Assembly (NCBI GenBank): GCA_911728435.2
Contig: OU452205.1
Coordinates: 1,431,760-1,495,759 of the forward strand
Length of the DNA stretch: 64,000 bases
Source of the DNA: Apoderus coryli
Lineage: Eukaryota > Arthropoda > Insecta > Coleoptera > Attelabidae
Direction: 5' to 3'
Both the position numbers and the translations under genes were made by a program. Below, piece after piece: positions 31,840-44,165 of this stretch. Numbering within the stretch: position 1 is the first letter of the stretch; each line of letters opens with the position of its first letter. A model generated the notes under the pieces. That model had not been told where the DNA came from. It saw only the letters and a program-made list of their open reading frames with translations, and ran no database searches.

Positions 31840-32980
31840 TATAACGACGTCATATAGAAAGCACGAGAGAGTAGTAAGAAGAAAAAAGAAAAACACCAAT
31901 TAGTATTTATACATATCAAATTCATGTAGTTAAAACTTTTTAAGTTTTTTAAACTTGATGTGTAAACTTTATGTCTTTTTCTCAATTCCAAAAAAATTAT
32001 ATAAGTGACCAACCAAGATTGCGAATTACGACATAGTTGTTGACGTTTATAGAAGTAAAATGGAGACTAAAGATGGCGATTTTGACATTTGACGTGCAAA
32101 GTATATGACAGATGACTGTCCGTGAAACTGATCAACCAACTGATATAAATTCATAATAAATTACGTGTGAAATAAAGTGCAAATGGAATCGTACATTCGA
32201 TTGAAACTTTAAGTTTTTATTTTTAAATATTAGGAGAAAACGAAAATTGCAAATTTGATCTATGCTTTATTTAGGTAAATAATATTAATATATATATATA
32301 TAATTTGGGGGGGTGCAATATCAATGTTGGTGGTTATACATATATTTTTATATTACATAGTTTCATAAAGAACATAAAGATAATATTTTTCGTGTTTCCT
32401 AATATAACAACAAAACCCACTTCATTTTCCTGCAAGCATACTCGAAGCGGCGTGCTCTTAAAAATATTCAATTTTCTTTCAGGTTTTGTTTTCTTGTTCC
32501 AACGAAATATTTCATTTTTGTTCATATTAAACCATAAATGTTGGCAACACCTTTAGTCTGCCTGCAGCACAAACAAGTTGCTGCTACGTTTTATAGGAAA
32601 ACATCAAGTGTATGAAGTTTTTGCTGTTGTGATTTTGTTTGCAACATGTTATATCGAAAAATATGTAGTTAAATAAAAATAACACGAAATAAACTGGTGC
32701 CCTACAGGCACGAATACCTCTCCATACAAAAATTAAACTTTTTTGTTGGGAACACGTTCTATGCAAATTATTTTAGGTTTAGTTTCCTTAAATGAATAAC
32801 ATACTTACTTAACACCCTGTGGTGGGCGAATTATTTTTCAAAAAAAATGTACAATTTTCAGAATTTTTGTTTTGTGTTTTAAGGTTCATCCATGAATATT
32901 TTTAAGATTGAACTATGTCCTCGAGGACACCAACTGAGTTTATTGGTCGCTTGTTCAAAAGTAATAAATTATGCAAGTAT
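31840..32980. other. AT-rich DNA with a family A scrap
   Basis: CAGGCACGAATACCTCTCCAT at about 32708-32726 corresponds to the family A end (GAGGCACGAATAACTCTCCAT at 12321), and GTCCTCGAGGACACC near 32919 is a related motif. An (AT)n-rich run near 32287 precedes GGGGGGG. No genes recognised. Confidence 0.4.
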
Positions 32981-33270
32981 ACACTGTGTCCAAGATAAGA
33001 ATGGGATAGCATTGGAAAATTGGAAATGGTAGGAGTTACAATGTCGGTTAAATTAGAGAAGTTGTATAATTTAAACACCTTTTAAATGGTGTTTTCAAAA
33101 GTAAACTAACTTTAGGCGTTTTCGAGAATTTTCGAAAAAACAAGGATTTATTTATTTCTGAAATTATTTCGACAGATATAAAAAAATTAAAGCACTTTCT
33201 AATTGATACTTTTTGAGGAGAAAAATATAGCGGTTACAAATTTTCACTACGACGTTTGTTACGAACAAAT
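32981..33270 (+). repeat. Family B repeat, terminal part
   Basis: Begins CACTGTGTCCAAGATAAGAA and continues with AAACACCTTTTAAATGGTG, CTTTAGGCGTTTTCGAGAA and CACTACGACGTTTGT blocks. The same order occurs at 54672 (plus) and, inverted, in 55440-55740 and 53270-53350. Noncoding; probably the end of a DNA transposon or MITE. Confidence 0.6.
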
Positions 33271-36215
33271 TATATATATATTTGTCCATCTAGCTCAGAA
33301 CACGATACTTACTCAGAGGAGAACTGGCTTCTGTGAATTGTGGTAGGGTTGGTAAATAAAATCCGGAGGTCAAAGTGAAACTGTGTATTAAGTATGTTAT
33401 ATTTACATGAATATCAAATTTAAATAAACTAAACTTAAATAAACAATAACAATTGTAGGTTTAAGCTTTTTCGACAAAAATAAGTAAACTAATTTCTAAA
33501 AAAAATAATCTACACAACCATAATATTTTCGAAATTATCAAACAACTTATTCAAATAGACACTTGCTATACTTTAAACTATTTAGAAATGGAATTCGGTG
33601 TAGAGAGGAAAAGAAAAAGTAACTCTATACTGCGGAGTTCGAAGTTTCACCTTCACTCACCCTGTATTATTTTAGAATGTAAACTTTAATTAAAAAAAAG
33701 ACTGAACATCAAAACATACAAGGAAAAGTCATTTGCTACACAATTAACGATACTATTATTAAGAGTACCTAGATTTAATGCAATCTTACCTACAACTAAC
33801 TTGTACTTAACTTGTGTGCTATCTTTTCCCGAAAGCCCCAAATTATCGTATTGTTCTGTCTCCAACTGTGTCTAGGACCAACATTCAAGCATTCAGAAAG
33901 CGTAAATGAGCATCTCGATGCAAGAAAATCAAGCATGAAAACAATTATGGAGATTAGAGGGCTTACCAGAACATTATGCAGAACTATAAAGCACACTACG
34001 TACCTTCTTAGGGCTCCGCTAGAGCAGAAAATCCATACAGGATATTAAAATTTCATAATAGGGGTCCTATTGAAGGTTTATCATTGCTAAACGGATTCCA
34101 AAACCCATACCACACCGTGCTATTATAGCGTTTATTGTCGGTAAATCCAGTGAAGTCCTAGATCTGCCCAACAAAATAAATCGTGCCCCCAAATATATTG
34201 ACACCCGTTGAACGGCCAGACCAAGTAAATTTCACAAATATTAAAATCCCTTTCGGATGCTAAACAATAGCAGCAATATATTTGGAAATTATTAAACAAT
34301 AAACTCGATCTTCAAAACTTTAAAGCACAACCGAAAAATCTAAATGGAAAAATCAACCACCAAAACCGCTTGACATCTGTCAAAACGTATTTTTACGTAT
34401 TTTTTGAAGTTTCCAACATGATCCAGAGGAACTCCATAACCGTACGAACAACAGGAAAGTATATGGTTTGAATTATTTAAAATATCAATTATTATTCAAA
34501 ACAATAATTGCATAGTTGTAATATAGCTAAAATACTATCTCAAGAAACTTTCAATAAACAATGGAATAGCAATCTAAGCTATTAATAACTCCTTATTTGA
34601 ATTTCAGGCATCCCAATGTCTATAACATGATAGCAGGAGCAAATACGCAGCTGCAGGACTTGACAATGCAGAACGATGCACGATAAACCACACGAATACG
34701 ACCGAGAATGAAAATAAATAGTTAGGTACAATGTTTACATTCAATAAGAAACATACCCATGATAGTTAAATCAAAGATTAATGTACATTAATCTTTGGTT
34801 AAATTAACAAGGCAAGTATTACAAAAACTATTATAAACGTATTAATCAGAGTAGTGCAAAAATTAACCAAATTTTAAGCAGTTAATTATCATTTACTCAC
34901 CGAAGTAATCCATTTCTTTTCGTTTATTTAGATAAAATGAGAATTAAGTACACAGTGAAAATAAAATTAATACAGAAGAACACTAATAATAAGAAATGAA
35001 CAGCACTAACACATACCAAAATACGTTTCATCGCAATAGGTTACGCAATGAAAGTACGAACTAATCTCAACGTTGTACTGTTCGAAAGAAAGCAGGATTT
35101 CTATGGAGTAAGTATATTATATTTAATAACCAAACCTAACGCATATTATTTATTTTTTGGGCTTTTATTTTCAGAGAAAACAGGCGCAGTAAATTTCATG
35201 TCTACAACGCGTCTTCAGCATTTGATCAAGAAAAGGACTCAAGACAAAATAAACTTACATACATGTCTTTACTTTGTTGCGTAAATACGTTATGTAACTA
35301 TCAATATAGTTGAGTTTAAATAAAAACGAATAGTAAATTATATCTATTATATAGCAAAAATCAATCATATTAAAATTCAGATCGTAACACGTTTCATTTG
35401 GGAAAAACCATATTCAAATTGGTTTTTTTCAAGACTGTTTTGGATTTTTTGTTAAAAAATATGTGGTATATCACATCATGTAATGGTTTAAACAAGTTTT
35501 CTGTGTTTTTAGTTGTTATTTAAAATTATTCAAGAAAAATCTCCAAAGTTATCTTTTGATTCAGATTTATGTAGAAAATTAAAATGATTTTTCGCAAAAA
35601 AAGAAAAAGCATTCTCTTAAAAGTCACAAACTTATCAAATCACCGCCCTCATATATAATATGGCGTTTTTACTATAATTCAGTTTATTATTAAAGCCCCA
35701 AATACCCTATCGGTACCCATCCACTTTGGAATCTCTAAAGTTTTCTAGTAAGTAATGTTGAATTACATTTTACAACACAGTGAACGAAACTATGGTAAAA
35801 CTTCTTTAATATACGTACTGGTGGAAAGTAGAAGTTGTTGGCTGTTTAGCAGGAAATGTACCAGACTATATAGTGCCCTATTTTGGGGCCAGAAGATATT
35901 TGTGTCAAACTAGCCGAAAAGTAAATTTGTTACGTGCTCGTGTACAGATAACTAGTTCATGTCTTTTCTAGCGTTTGGGCGGTTGGAAAAGTTAACAAGT
36001 TTCCAATTAGCAAAAACAATTTTAAGACTGAAAGCGAGTAATGTCGAAAATGTAATTAGTACGTATTCAGGCGTTGAAATTTAGGGGGATTAAATGTGTA
36101 AAAAATAAAGCAATAATATACAGGGTTATTCACGCCATACGACACAGAATAGTGTGGCTAAATTATTTAATTTCCTAAATGTTTTATTCATGGGTTCGAT
36201 AAAAATGATTTATGG
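33271..36215. other. Mostly unrecognised AT-rich DNA
   Basis: A family B internal block (minus; AAACTTGTTTAAACCATTA on that strand) lies at about 35450-35515. CACCCTGTATTATTT near 33659 and TACAGGGTTATTCACGCC near 36119 look like transposon ends. The 66-86 codon frames here lack recognisable motifs. I see no gene. Confidence 0.3.
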
Positions 36216-36219
36216 CTAC

Positions 36220-37540
36220 ATTTTATCTATACGTATATATTTTGCAAAATATAATTAATGACAATAAATACTACATAAAAGATTCGTGGGATTTCAAAAA
36301 GAAAATAAACGATATAAACGTACCGGATCAACACGTCCTCATATCGCTAGATGTTATGTCCTTATATACAAATATCCCCATAGACCTTGCTCTCCAAATA
36401 ATCGAGAAAAAATGGAATGAATTAAAAAAACATACAGACATTCCTCTCTTTGAATTTAAAAAGGCAATATAGTTTACCTTATCTACCACTTATTTTCAAT
36501 TTGAAAACGAACTTAACAAACAGGTTGATGGTGTTGCTATGGGTGCTTCCATATCGAGCGTTGGAGCGCAAATTGTGATGGAGGATTTAGAGAGCACTGT
36601 TATCCAGTCGCTTCACTCCAGGCCGGTGTTCGTTTTCAGATACGTGGATGATTGTATTGCTTTGATCCCCGAGCAAGACATCAATAACACACAAAACGTA
36701 TTCAATTCCTATCAGCCAAAATTGCAATTCACAATAGAAGTTGAAAACAACAACCAAATAAATTTTCTCGATACCACTCTTATCAGAACAAATAATAAAA
36801 TTCGAAGGATGTGGTACACCAAACCGACTTGGTCTCAAAGATTTGTAAACTATAACTCTTGCCATTCGTTTAGCCATAAAAAAGTGTTATTATTGGACTT
36901 GCTGACCGAGCAATCAAGTTAACAGATCCCGAATATTGAGAAGAGGCCATTACTAAAACATAAAATGCACTTATAAAAAATTCTTATCCACAAAATTTAA
37001 TACAAAAAATTTTCAAAAAAAGAATTCACAAATTCTACAACGAGAGTCCCAATAGCAATCTATTTACAAACAATAATTATAATTATGTGTCGCTCCCTTA
37101 TGTTAAAGGATTATCAGAAAGTTTAAAAAATAAATTAAAAAAACATAACATCACTCTCTGCCACAAAAATAATAATACTCTAAAATCAAAAGTATACACT
37201 AAACTAAAATCTAAAACTCCAAAAATTAAAAATACCTATGTTGTGTATGAAATACCTTGTAAGGGTTGCGAAGGAGTATACATTGGCCAAACAAAACAAT
37301 ATCTCGAGAAGCGTCTTGCAAATCATGGGAATCCCAACACCGGTAAAACGGCTCTTAAAAAACACATTGAGTCTTATAACCATGAATTTGATTTTGAGGC
37401 TACTTCCATTTCAGTAAAGGAAGCCAATAACAAAAAGAGAGAAATGCTGGAGATGATTCACATAAAAAAGAATGAACATAGTATCAATGACAGAACAGAC
37501 ATTCAATTTCTTAGTAAGATCTATAATAACATCATATAAA
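36220..37540 (+). mobile_element. Penelope-like element, RT plus GIY-YIG, 5'-truncated
   Basis: Retroelement coding region in three frame segments. RT: HVLISLDVMSLYTNIPIDLA (motif A, about 36330), a stop at 36470, GVAMGASISSVGAQIVME (motif B, 36535-36585), RYVDDCIALI (motif C, about 36640) and NQINFLDTTLIR (36755-36790). After a frameshift near 36890 and a TGA at 36939, the linker and GIY-YIG endonuclease follow: NTYVVYEIPCKGCEGVYIGQ then TKQYLEKRLANH, ending with NDRTDIQFLSKIYNNII at 37537. The paired Cys before YIGQT are usual for PLEs. Missing: the N-terminal part before motif A. Only two or three lesions, so fairly young. Confidence 0.9.
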
Positions 37541-38556
37541 ACACCCCTCGTTTTCTGTTTCAACAAAAAAATTTTTAATCATTTTATCACACAGTAGTTT
37601 TGCCGTTTTAAATTTTGTTCAGATCCTACCAAAAATCTATTGTGTTATAGATATGTATATTTTTAATTTTGCATGGAAAAATCACATCGTTATGTGAGGT
37701 CAAAATTAGATGCACAAAGTAATTATCTATCAAATATAATACAATATTTTTTTTCTACGACTGTCTTTAAATGCCTTTATTATATGTTCAATCATGATTT
37801 GAAAATGTAGTGCATTTGTTGTTTTTGACCTTGTTCGTTCTTCTTGAATTCTAGACTCACGATATGTTATCAATTTCTACAAGGATATCATCCTAGTTCT
37901 GTTTACTCCCTATTGTGTTTGATAGTCATCGCAATTTTTTTTTCGTCTTAAATTTTGTTCTGATGAAACAATATTCAATACACGAAAGGATAATGTACGT
38001 GCGGACGTCCTTAAATCTGGCCTCCAAAATCGCCAAATTTAACACTACCATATAGTTTTAAAAAAATATACTACCTAATGCAATTTTAATACACTTTCTT
38101 TATATGCTAACTAGCTAACCATATATCATGAGAGTTACTACAGTTTATCATTGATGATTATATTTTTACGGAAGGTAATAATTATGCAAAACTTTCTCTG
38201 TTCATTTCATCGTTCAATATAATCATCATTGTAAAATTTCCTGGTAATGACAAAAGTAGCGGCGGCCATGAAAAATCACCATAGCAACGCCGAAAATACA
38301 AACACCAAATTGACAGTTTTGGTATTTATAATTAATAATAATTATAATTAGGTATTTCGCTACTTTCAAAACACATAAACAGTGATAGTGTATATAGTTT
38401 AACACCACCTAGTCAATTTAATACTTCTAATTTATCGTATTTAGGCTTATACGCTAACAGGGGTAGGTTTCGAAAAACAAATATTTTCCTAAAAATTATG
38501 TTAAATTTATTCAAAAGCATTAAAACAGTCGTAGAAAAAGTATAGTGTGAAACTCA
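37541..38556. other. PLE 3' region and transposon-like repeat
   Basis: No gene recognised. 37646-37687 (TATAGATATGTATATTTTTA onward) is inversely repeated at 39601-39641, and 37694-37742 inversely at 39794-39843, so this stretch includes the left end of a DNA transposon that continues to about 39697. Confidence 0.45.
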
Positions 38557-38653
38557 CATGAAATGACCATTTTCTACTCGTATGACTTGCAACACTCGTC
38601 TGCAGCTCATGCTGCAAACGATCATACTCGTAGGAAATATATGTCATTTCATG
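38557..38653. repeat. Imperfect 97-bp hairpin
   Basis: CATGAAATGAC...CTACTCGTATGA on the left is complemented by TCATACTCGTAG...GTCATTTCATG on the right, with TTGCA/TGCAA extending the stem toward a CTGCAG-containing centre near 38605. Confidence 0.6.
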
Positions 38654-38869
38654 TTCGTTGCACAATATACTATTATGAAGTCACCCATGAGAATTTGAGA
38701 AGACAGAATACATTTTTTTTAATTTGATATTTACTGTCAAATAGTCTGTTGAAAATTCTTACCTGAGAGTTGGGAATTTTTCGTAAAACAGTTTTTTATA
38801 TGTGACATTTGATTTCAATTAATCAAAACTACGAACCTATTCCAAAGGAGAAAGAATAGACATGATTTT

Positions 38870-39285
38870 TATTCTGGGAGTATGGTCCAAAAACGCTTTA
38901 CTGGCATCGCGAGTTTACGCTCAGAGGTTCCCCACGTTTTGAAGCTAGTAGGTACATCAGGGAAAACATGTCCTTTCAGTTCACCGTCCTCATAACCTTT
39001 CTTGTAAATTAGTCCCTGGATCTCTTAGAGAGCTTTATTTTCGCTGGTTAAATCTTTCACAAGTTCAACTACAGCAGCAACATCGAGGTCGGTTGTGTCT
39101 TCTTTCAATGATTTAACAACTGATTTGACTGCATCAGTGTCCCACTGAGCTTTTAAGAACTCATCGGCATGGTTGATTAGAAATGGAGCCAATGTTTCCT
39201 TCATGAAATTTATGGAAGTTGTAGTGCCCAGTACGTCCACTAGCACCACAGTGCATTTTTCCACATTTAACGTTAATTTTGTACA
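38870..39285 (-). pseudogene. Enolase-phosphatase E1 N-terminal fragment
   Basis: Enolase-phosphatase E1 (MTNC/ENOPH1 family, HAD superfamily) acts in the methionine salvage pathway. Minus strand: CTVVLVDVLGTTTSINFMKE, then PFLINHADEFLKAQW, DAVKSVVKSLKEDT, VAAVVELVKDLTSENKAL, an in-frame TAA near 39027, and EIQGLIYKKGYEDGELKGHV then FPDVP. The family nucleophile motif is DxEGTTT; here the Glu is Leu (DVLGTTT). The C-terminal two thirds, including the remaining HAD motifs, are missing. No ATG in frame near the start. No intron is visible in the preserved part. It sits within a transposon-like interval. Confidence 0.75.
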
Positions 39286-39324
39286 TGGGCAGGAACAAAA
39301 TCATCGAAAATGAAAACTTTTTTA

Positions 39325-39451
39325 ATAGAGGAGACGAAGGAGCAAATAAAGGAAGCGTTTAGAAGCGTTACACCAGGTTAAAGTTGTTGAAGGATTTAAG
39401 AAAGGGATTCAAATGTGCCTAGAGCCCAATCATTTTGAACATTTATTATAA
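39325..39451 (+). pseudogene. Mariner-type transposase C-terminus
   Basis: Plus strand: EETKEQIKEAFRSVTPG and, after a frame change, VKVVEGFKKGIQMCLEPNHF then EHLL and a stop. This matches the last 40 residues of the mariner-type transposase group that ends in ...CLEANGxHFEHLL (compare ISNDGKQFEHL at 23760). The rest of the transposase is absent. Confidence 0.65.
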
Positions 39452-39697
39452 AATTTAGCAGTATGTATATCTTGTTATTTAATTGAAGTTAAAAATGTAT
39501 GTATTTATTATGTAATTGTTTAAATATATGGTTTGTCAAATTCTCGTGGCTGACTTGACAAATATTATAATTTTGAAAAATTCTTCCGTTTATTACCAAT
39601 ATGTGATTTTTTCATGCAAAATTAAAAATATACATATCTATAGGAAAACCCTATAGTGATTAGTAGATAATTAATTTCATTATCATCAAATACAGGG

Positions 39698-40735
39698 TGG
39701 TCTACATGAAATTAACAGGTTCAATTAAAAATTCGCCTAATATTACGAATATGTGCATTTTCCACGAAAACGTCAAGAGTTATCCATAGGAAAGTATTAT
39801 AGTATTTGATAGATAATTACTTTGTGCATCTAATTTTTACCTCATATACCGGGTGTCCCGATTTAAATAAACAAGTTATTTCGAATGAAAGTTTACGTTC
39901 ATATATATAAGTTATATTATTGCACACTCTGTATTGGGGGTTTCTTATATTTGGCGTAACAAGTGATGTATGCCTATCAACGCTGCCAAGTTTTAAAAAA
40001 ATCAGTAAGGAAAAATTGAACTTAATTAAAAAAACCGTTATTTACAACAAAAAAAACTTTAACACCTTGTATCTTGAAAACAATGCATTTCCGGCCATAA
40101 TATGTTTATGGGAAGTTTTTTTCTTACAACAATCTGATTAATCACCTCCATAAATATTGCCGCATCTTTTTGAAACACCCTGTATCACTCAAATAAAATT
40201 GTGACGTTTTTAGTGAGTCGTATAACATCAAATTAATTTAAATGAAATACGACTCTTCTGGAATGCAATATACCTTTCGGCTTATTACGTTTAATATGGC
40301 GCAGGTATATGTAATTTATTGTTCATTAAACATTTGATATGAAGGTGTCTACAAAAAAAGGATTAGTCCATAAGATTGGAAAAATTTCGAGCTGCAATTG
40401 AATTATTAAACACACCAACTAATCTTCTCCCATCATTCAGGTGTATGTTATATTAATTCGTAAAGAACAGTGGCTACTGATCTTATCGAAGATAGCTTCC
40501 GGGTAGTTCGTAAATGCCTACAAGTCTGAATTCACTTGTACAACTAGTAGTTACTTGTTACTGTTATTACAAGTGTTGGGATATATATGTAAGTTTACAT
40601 CAAATGAGTCGTTTAAATTATGGATGACACTCATCTACTCCAAATTCAACAACTTCTTTGGTTTCATTGCTGGGGTGTCATCAGGACAGTCTCCAGTAAC
40701 ATTAAGGGTGTTTGATGCAATTATGTACTTATTTT
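39698..40735. other. Transposon ends, no gene
   Basis: ATACCGGGTGTCCCG at 39845 and ACACCCTGTATCA at 40179 are further Tc1/mariner-style ends. Between them, CAACACC/CTTGAAAACAATGC-type text resembles subterminal noncoding sequence. No product recognised. Confidence 0.35.
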
Positions 40736-41890
40736 TAGCTTTCCATATCATGTATTGGAGACTATTAGTTCCATGAAAAATGTTTTTTTTTTTAATTTCA
40801 CCGGAAATACTTGTTTTTGGGCATATTATACATAAATAAGTAGTTTTAAAAAATGTCTGTCTTTCTCTCTGTCTGCCTGTATGCACGAAAACGCAAAAAC
40901 CACTTAACAGATTTTAACCAAATTTGGTACAAAAATACTATTGGACATGTCAAGGAGCTGATTTGATTTTGGGAAACATAGAGCGTAGGCAAGGGGTTTA
41001 AAAAAGGGCTCAAAAATTAAAAAAATTCATAGTTCTTAAACTTATCCGAAATACTGCATAATTTTTTACGCATTTAATTGAATATAACCTAAAATATTGA
41101 AGATAAAATATTAGACCACATTGGCGTTCGAAAATAGTGTAAAATGGGGTAAATTTAAAAAAAAAAAAAACGTACTTCTTAAACATAGCAGAAACATTAA
41201 CTAATTATTTATAGCTTTAATAGAATATAACCTATAAAATGTGTCATAAATAACTTACTTTCATAGGCGTTCGTAAATAGTGGAAAAAAGGTCAAAACAT
41301 AAAAAATATATATTTCCTAAACTTATTCGAAATATGGAATAATTTTTCATAGTTGTGATAGAATATAACCTAAAAAATGTTACATAAAAGAATTGGTTCA
41401 TACAGGCGTTCGAAAATAATCTAAAAAAAGGGTCAAAAACAAAAAAAAAATGTTTCCAGAATATACCAGAAAAATTGGCTAATTATATATAGCTTTGATA
41501 TAAGATAACCTAAAAAATGCAGTATAAAATTTTTATTTACATAGGCGTGCGTAAATAGTAGAAAAAGGGGTAAAATAAAAAAAAATGAAAATGTACAAAA
41601 TTTTATATTTAACTAGTTGAATTGGTGTTAAAAATACACGACAAAAATTAATGTACCATAGGCGTCCGTGAAAATTCTATAAAAGGGTCAGAAAAAATGT
41701 GTATCCGTGATAACTCAAAAACCACTTAACGGATTTTAACCACATTTGGTACGAAAATACTACAGGATATTTATTTGTGGTGATTAACATTGAGCGTAGG
41801 CTAGGGGTTTAAAAGAGGGTTCAAAAATTTAAAAAAATCATAGTTCTTAAACTTATCCCAAATGTTGATTAATTTTTTGTGCGTTTATTT
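40736..41890 (+). mobile_element. Family A element, 3'-truncated copy
   Basis: Starts with TAGCTTTCCATAT at 40736 and continues with CACCGGAAATACTTGTTTTT, a CTGTCTTTCTCTCTGTCTG run and CCAAATTTGGTACAAAAATA (40917). The latter recurs as CCACATTTGGTACGAAAATA at 41740, so it carries the same roughly 800-bp internal duplication as the long copy at 12333. The right terminal repeat is missing. Confidence 0.6.
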
Positions 41891-43082
41891 AACAACAGTT
41901 AATTTAAACTTAAGCCGAGAGATATACACACACATCGGAGCAATGTTGTCGCCAGCAACGGTCTCCCAATGTGTTTGTCAAGATTTAAGCGGTGGTGCCA
42001 ATGATTCCGCCAACATTGGACCATCTTGTGTCGGATTTTTGGCGAAATATAAAGATATTTGTCCCAATATTCATGCTGCCGGCCATACAATGGCGTGTAG
42101 TTGTCATTAATTGGCGCCAAGATTTGCCTCAATGTGTGGAGTACGATCAAAGAATTAAAGATTGAGTTCAAAATAATCTAGACAAGGGCCATAAATAAAA
42201 TCGCAATAATAGTTGAAATGAGAAAGCACGAGTGAATTACAAAACCTCTCACGCAAACTGTTGCTTAAAATGTGTCCATTAGAATAAAGAAATTTAAGTG
42301 ATAGATACGATTTTTGTAAAAGCTTTTTAACATGAAATAAGAGATAAGATTCAAGGTCTTCGCCGTCTCCACACTGGGAAGCTCATATTCATTAATTTTT
42401 ATTTTAAAGTTTTGCTTTAAATTTAAAGCAAAACTTTAAATGAATTCACAATGTGACTCTTATTACCAATAAAACATATCATGAATTCTTAGCATTCAAT
42501 TTTAGGTTATGACCTTGAGAAAATTTGTATAAACTATCTAGCTCTATTTCTCAATTATCTTAGTGGCAATGGCTCTGGAATGCAATAGGTGCATGATATT
42601 TCTTAGAATTGATTTCAGATTAATCGCATGCATGCTACGGTATCATCAAACTGTCGAGTACTTTACTTTAAAACAAATAATTGTTTACAACAAAAATTGT
42701 AATGAAGGGAAATTTGTAAATGTATCTCAGAATTTATTAAAATATAAATTGTAGGAATTTACTAAAGCTACCTTCGGCATCGTGTCATCAAAATAGAGAT
42801 TTTCTGAAGCGATAAAGTCGTTTTGTTCATGGACCTCTGAGATCACTTTAGTTGGCAGACCCAGGGAGTACAAAAAAAAATGATGATATCAATCGTTGTA
42901 TGATAATAAAGTTAATTAAAATATTTTTTAACTGATACAGTTAGGTATATTTTAATATAGTTTTAATGATCTTTGACGCAAGTCTGACATGAATAAAGCA
43001 AAACGTTGTTAGAGTAGTTCACAAGCTTCAGAGGGAGATTCGAATACAATCGATTTGCAGACATATTTTTGTTGGTGAACAT
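41891..43082. other. Unrecognised DNA
   Basis: Open text at 41900-42170 (plus ATVSQCVCQDLSGGANDS; minus WDKYLYISPKIRHKM) has coding-like composition but I cannot assign it. The remainder is AT-rich with a perfect palindrome at 42403. Confidence 0.3.
42403..42440. repeat. Perfect 38-bp palindrome
   Basis: TTTAAAGTTTTGCTTTAAA at 42403-42421 is directly followed by its exact reverse complement to 42440, with no spacer and no mismatch. Confidence 0.9.
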
Positions 43083-44165
43083 CTCCACTAATTTATTTAT
43101 TTATTTAAGACACAACTGCACAGACAGATAAATATCCAATTAAAGGGCAGGTAAAAATAACAAATAATACAATAACATCAAAATAACAATAATAACTAAT
43201 TAATAACTTAAACTAATTACTTAAAAAACAAACGTTTTATACATGACAGATTTGATTCAAATATATACAAATCATTAGACATACGGTTACAAATATTACA
43301 CATTACGAACAAGGGAGAATGCAACAACAAATTAGTGCGCGCTCTTGACAAGTAAAAAACAGTATTATTATTACGTGTACGCAAAGTAGGGACATAAAAT
43401 GGAAGCAATTCTAACAGCTCTGGACAATCAATTAATAATTTTGTACAGTAAGATAATATAGCAGAACATTCCCTACGCGTGCTTAAAGATGTCAAATTAA
43501 AACGATTTAGGAGTGTATCATGTGGAAATCCAATGACTGGATAAACTCCATCGCTACGAAACCACAGAAACTTAGCGAAACGACGTTGAACACGATCCAT
43601 ACTCGCCGAATGAAATTCATATGTAGGACTCCACACAACTGAGGCATACTCCAACTTAGCCCTAACAAATGCACTGAATAACGTGATAAGTGTCTGAGGA
43701 GACCTAAGATCTCTCATGTTACGCATGACAAAACCCAGAGACTGATACGAAGCTGAAATCATAGAATTATAATGTTCAAGAAAGTTTAGTTTGCTATCAA
43801 AGAAAATCCCCAAATCCTTAATACGATCACAAACAACCAATGGAGAATCGTGAATGAAATATAAATGAGTTATAGGCTTTAATCTGCGTGTATAAGAAAC
43901 TGAAAAACATTTTTCAATATTCAAATAAAGATTGTTGCGAACACACCACTTATAAATCTTGTTAAGGTCTTCCTGAATAACAGAGCAATCATGCGCACTA
44001 TCAATGACCGAGTATATCTTGAAGTCATCGGCATACAAGAGCGAACTACTAGTCAAGCCACTGGAAATATCATCAATAAAGCACAAAAACAACAATGGCC
44101 CCGACACAGAACCCTGGGGGACTTCTGAAGTCACTACAAAATTAATACGGGTTTGGTGGCAACAA
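43083..44165 (-). pseudogene. LINE reverse transcriptase C-terminal half (Jockey-like)
   Basis: 5'-truncated element, open from about 44160 to a stop at 43217. VTSEVPQGSVSGPLLFLCFI (motif B region, about 44130-44075), LLYADDFKIYS (motif C, about 44030), NLYLNIEKC, IKDLGIFFDSKLNFLEH, RAKLEYASVVWSPTY (about 43640) and RRFAKFLWFRSDGVYPVIGF. The frame is uninterrupted for about 305 codons. The GVPQGSVLGP block reads EVPQGSVSGP. A 3' UTR with TCCAATTAAAGGGCAGG (43137) ends near 43083. The same family occurs at 56345-56945. The N-terminal RT half and endonuclease are absent, so it is non-autonomous. Confidence 0.85.

Larger units (their letters stand above)
37646..39697. mobile_element. Putative DNA transposon interval carrying a host-gene fragment
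   Basis: Inverted repeats at 37646-37687 and 39601-39641 flank about 2 kb. The right side ends in ATACAGGGTGG at 39691-39700, typical of Tc1/mariner ends; the left outermost part is not recognisable. Inside lie an enolase-phosphatase fragment (minus) and a mariner-type transposase C-terminus (plus). A second inverted pair (37694-37742 with 39794-39843) is overlapping rather than nested, implying tandem or nested ends, so the boundaries are uncertain. Confidence 0.4.

Noticed and set aside
40673..40700. CTGATGACACCCCAGCAATGAAAC on the minus strand as a hammerhead
   Set aside because: Core spacing is approximate and stem II has only two possible pairs; no stem I or flanking PLE text.
41862..42171. 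Coding-like text on both strands, perhaps a Harbinger-type transposase (ATVSQCV)
   Set aside because: Only one short phrase is suggestive; no DDE block or consistent frame.
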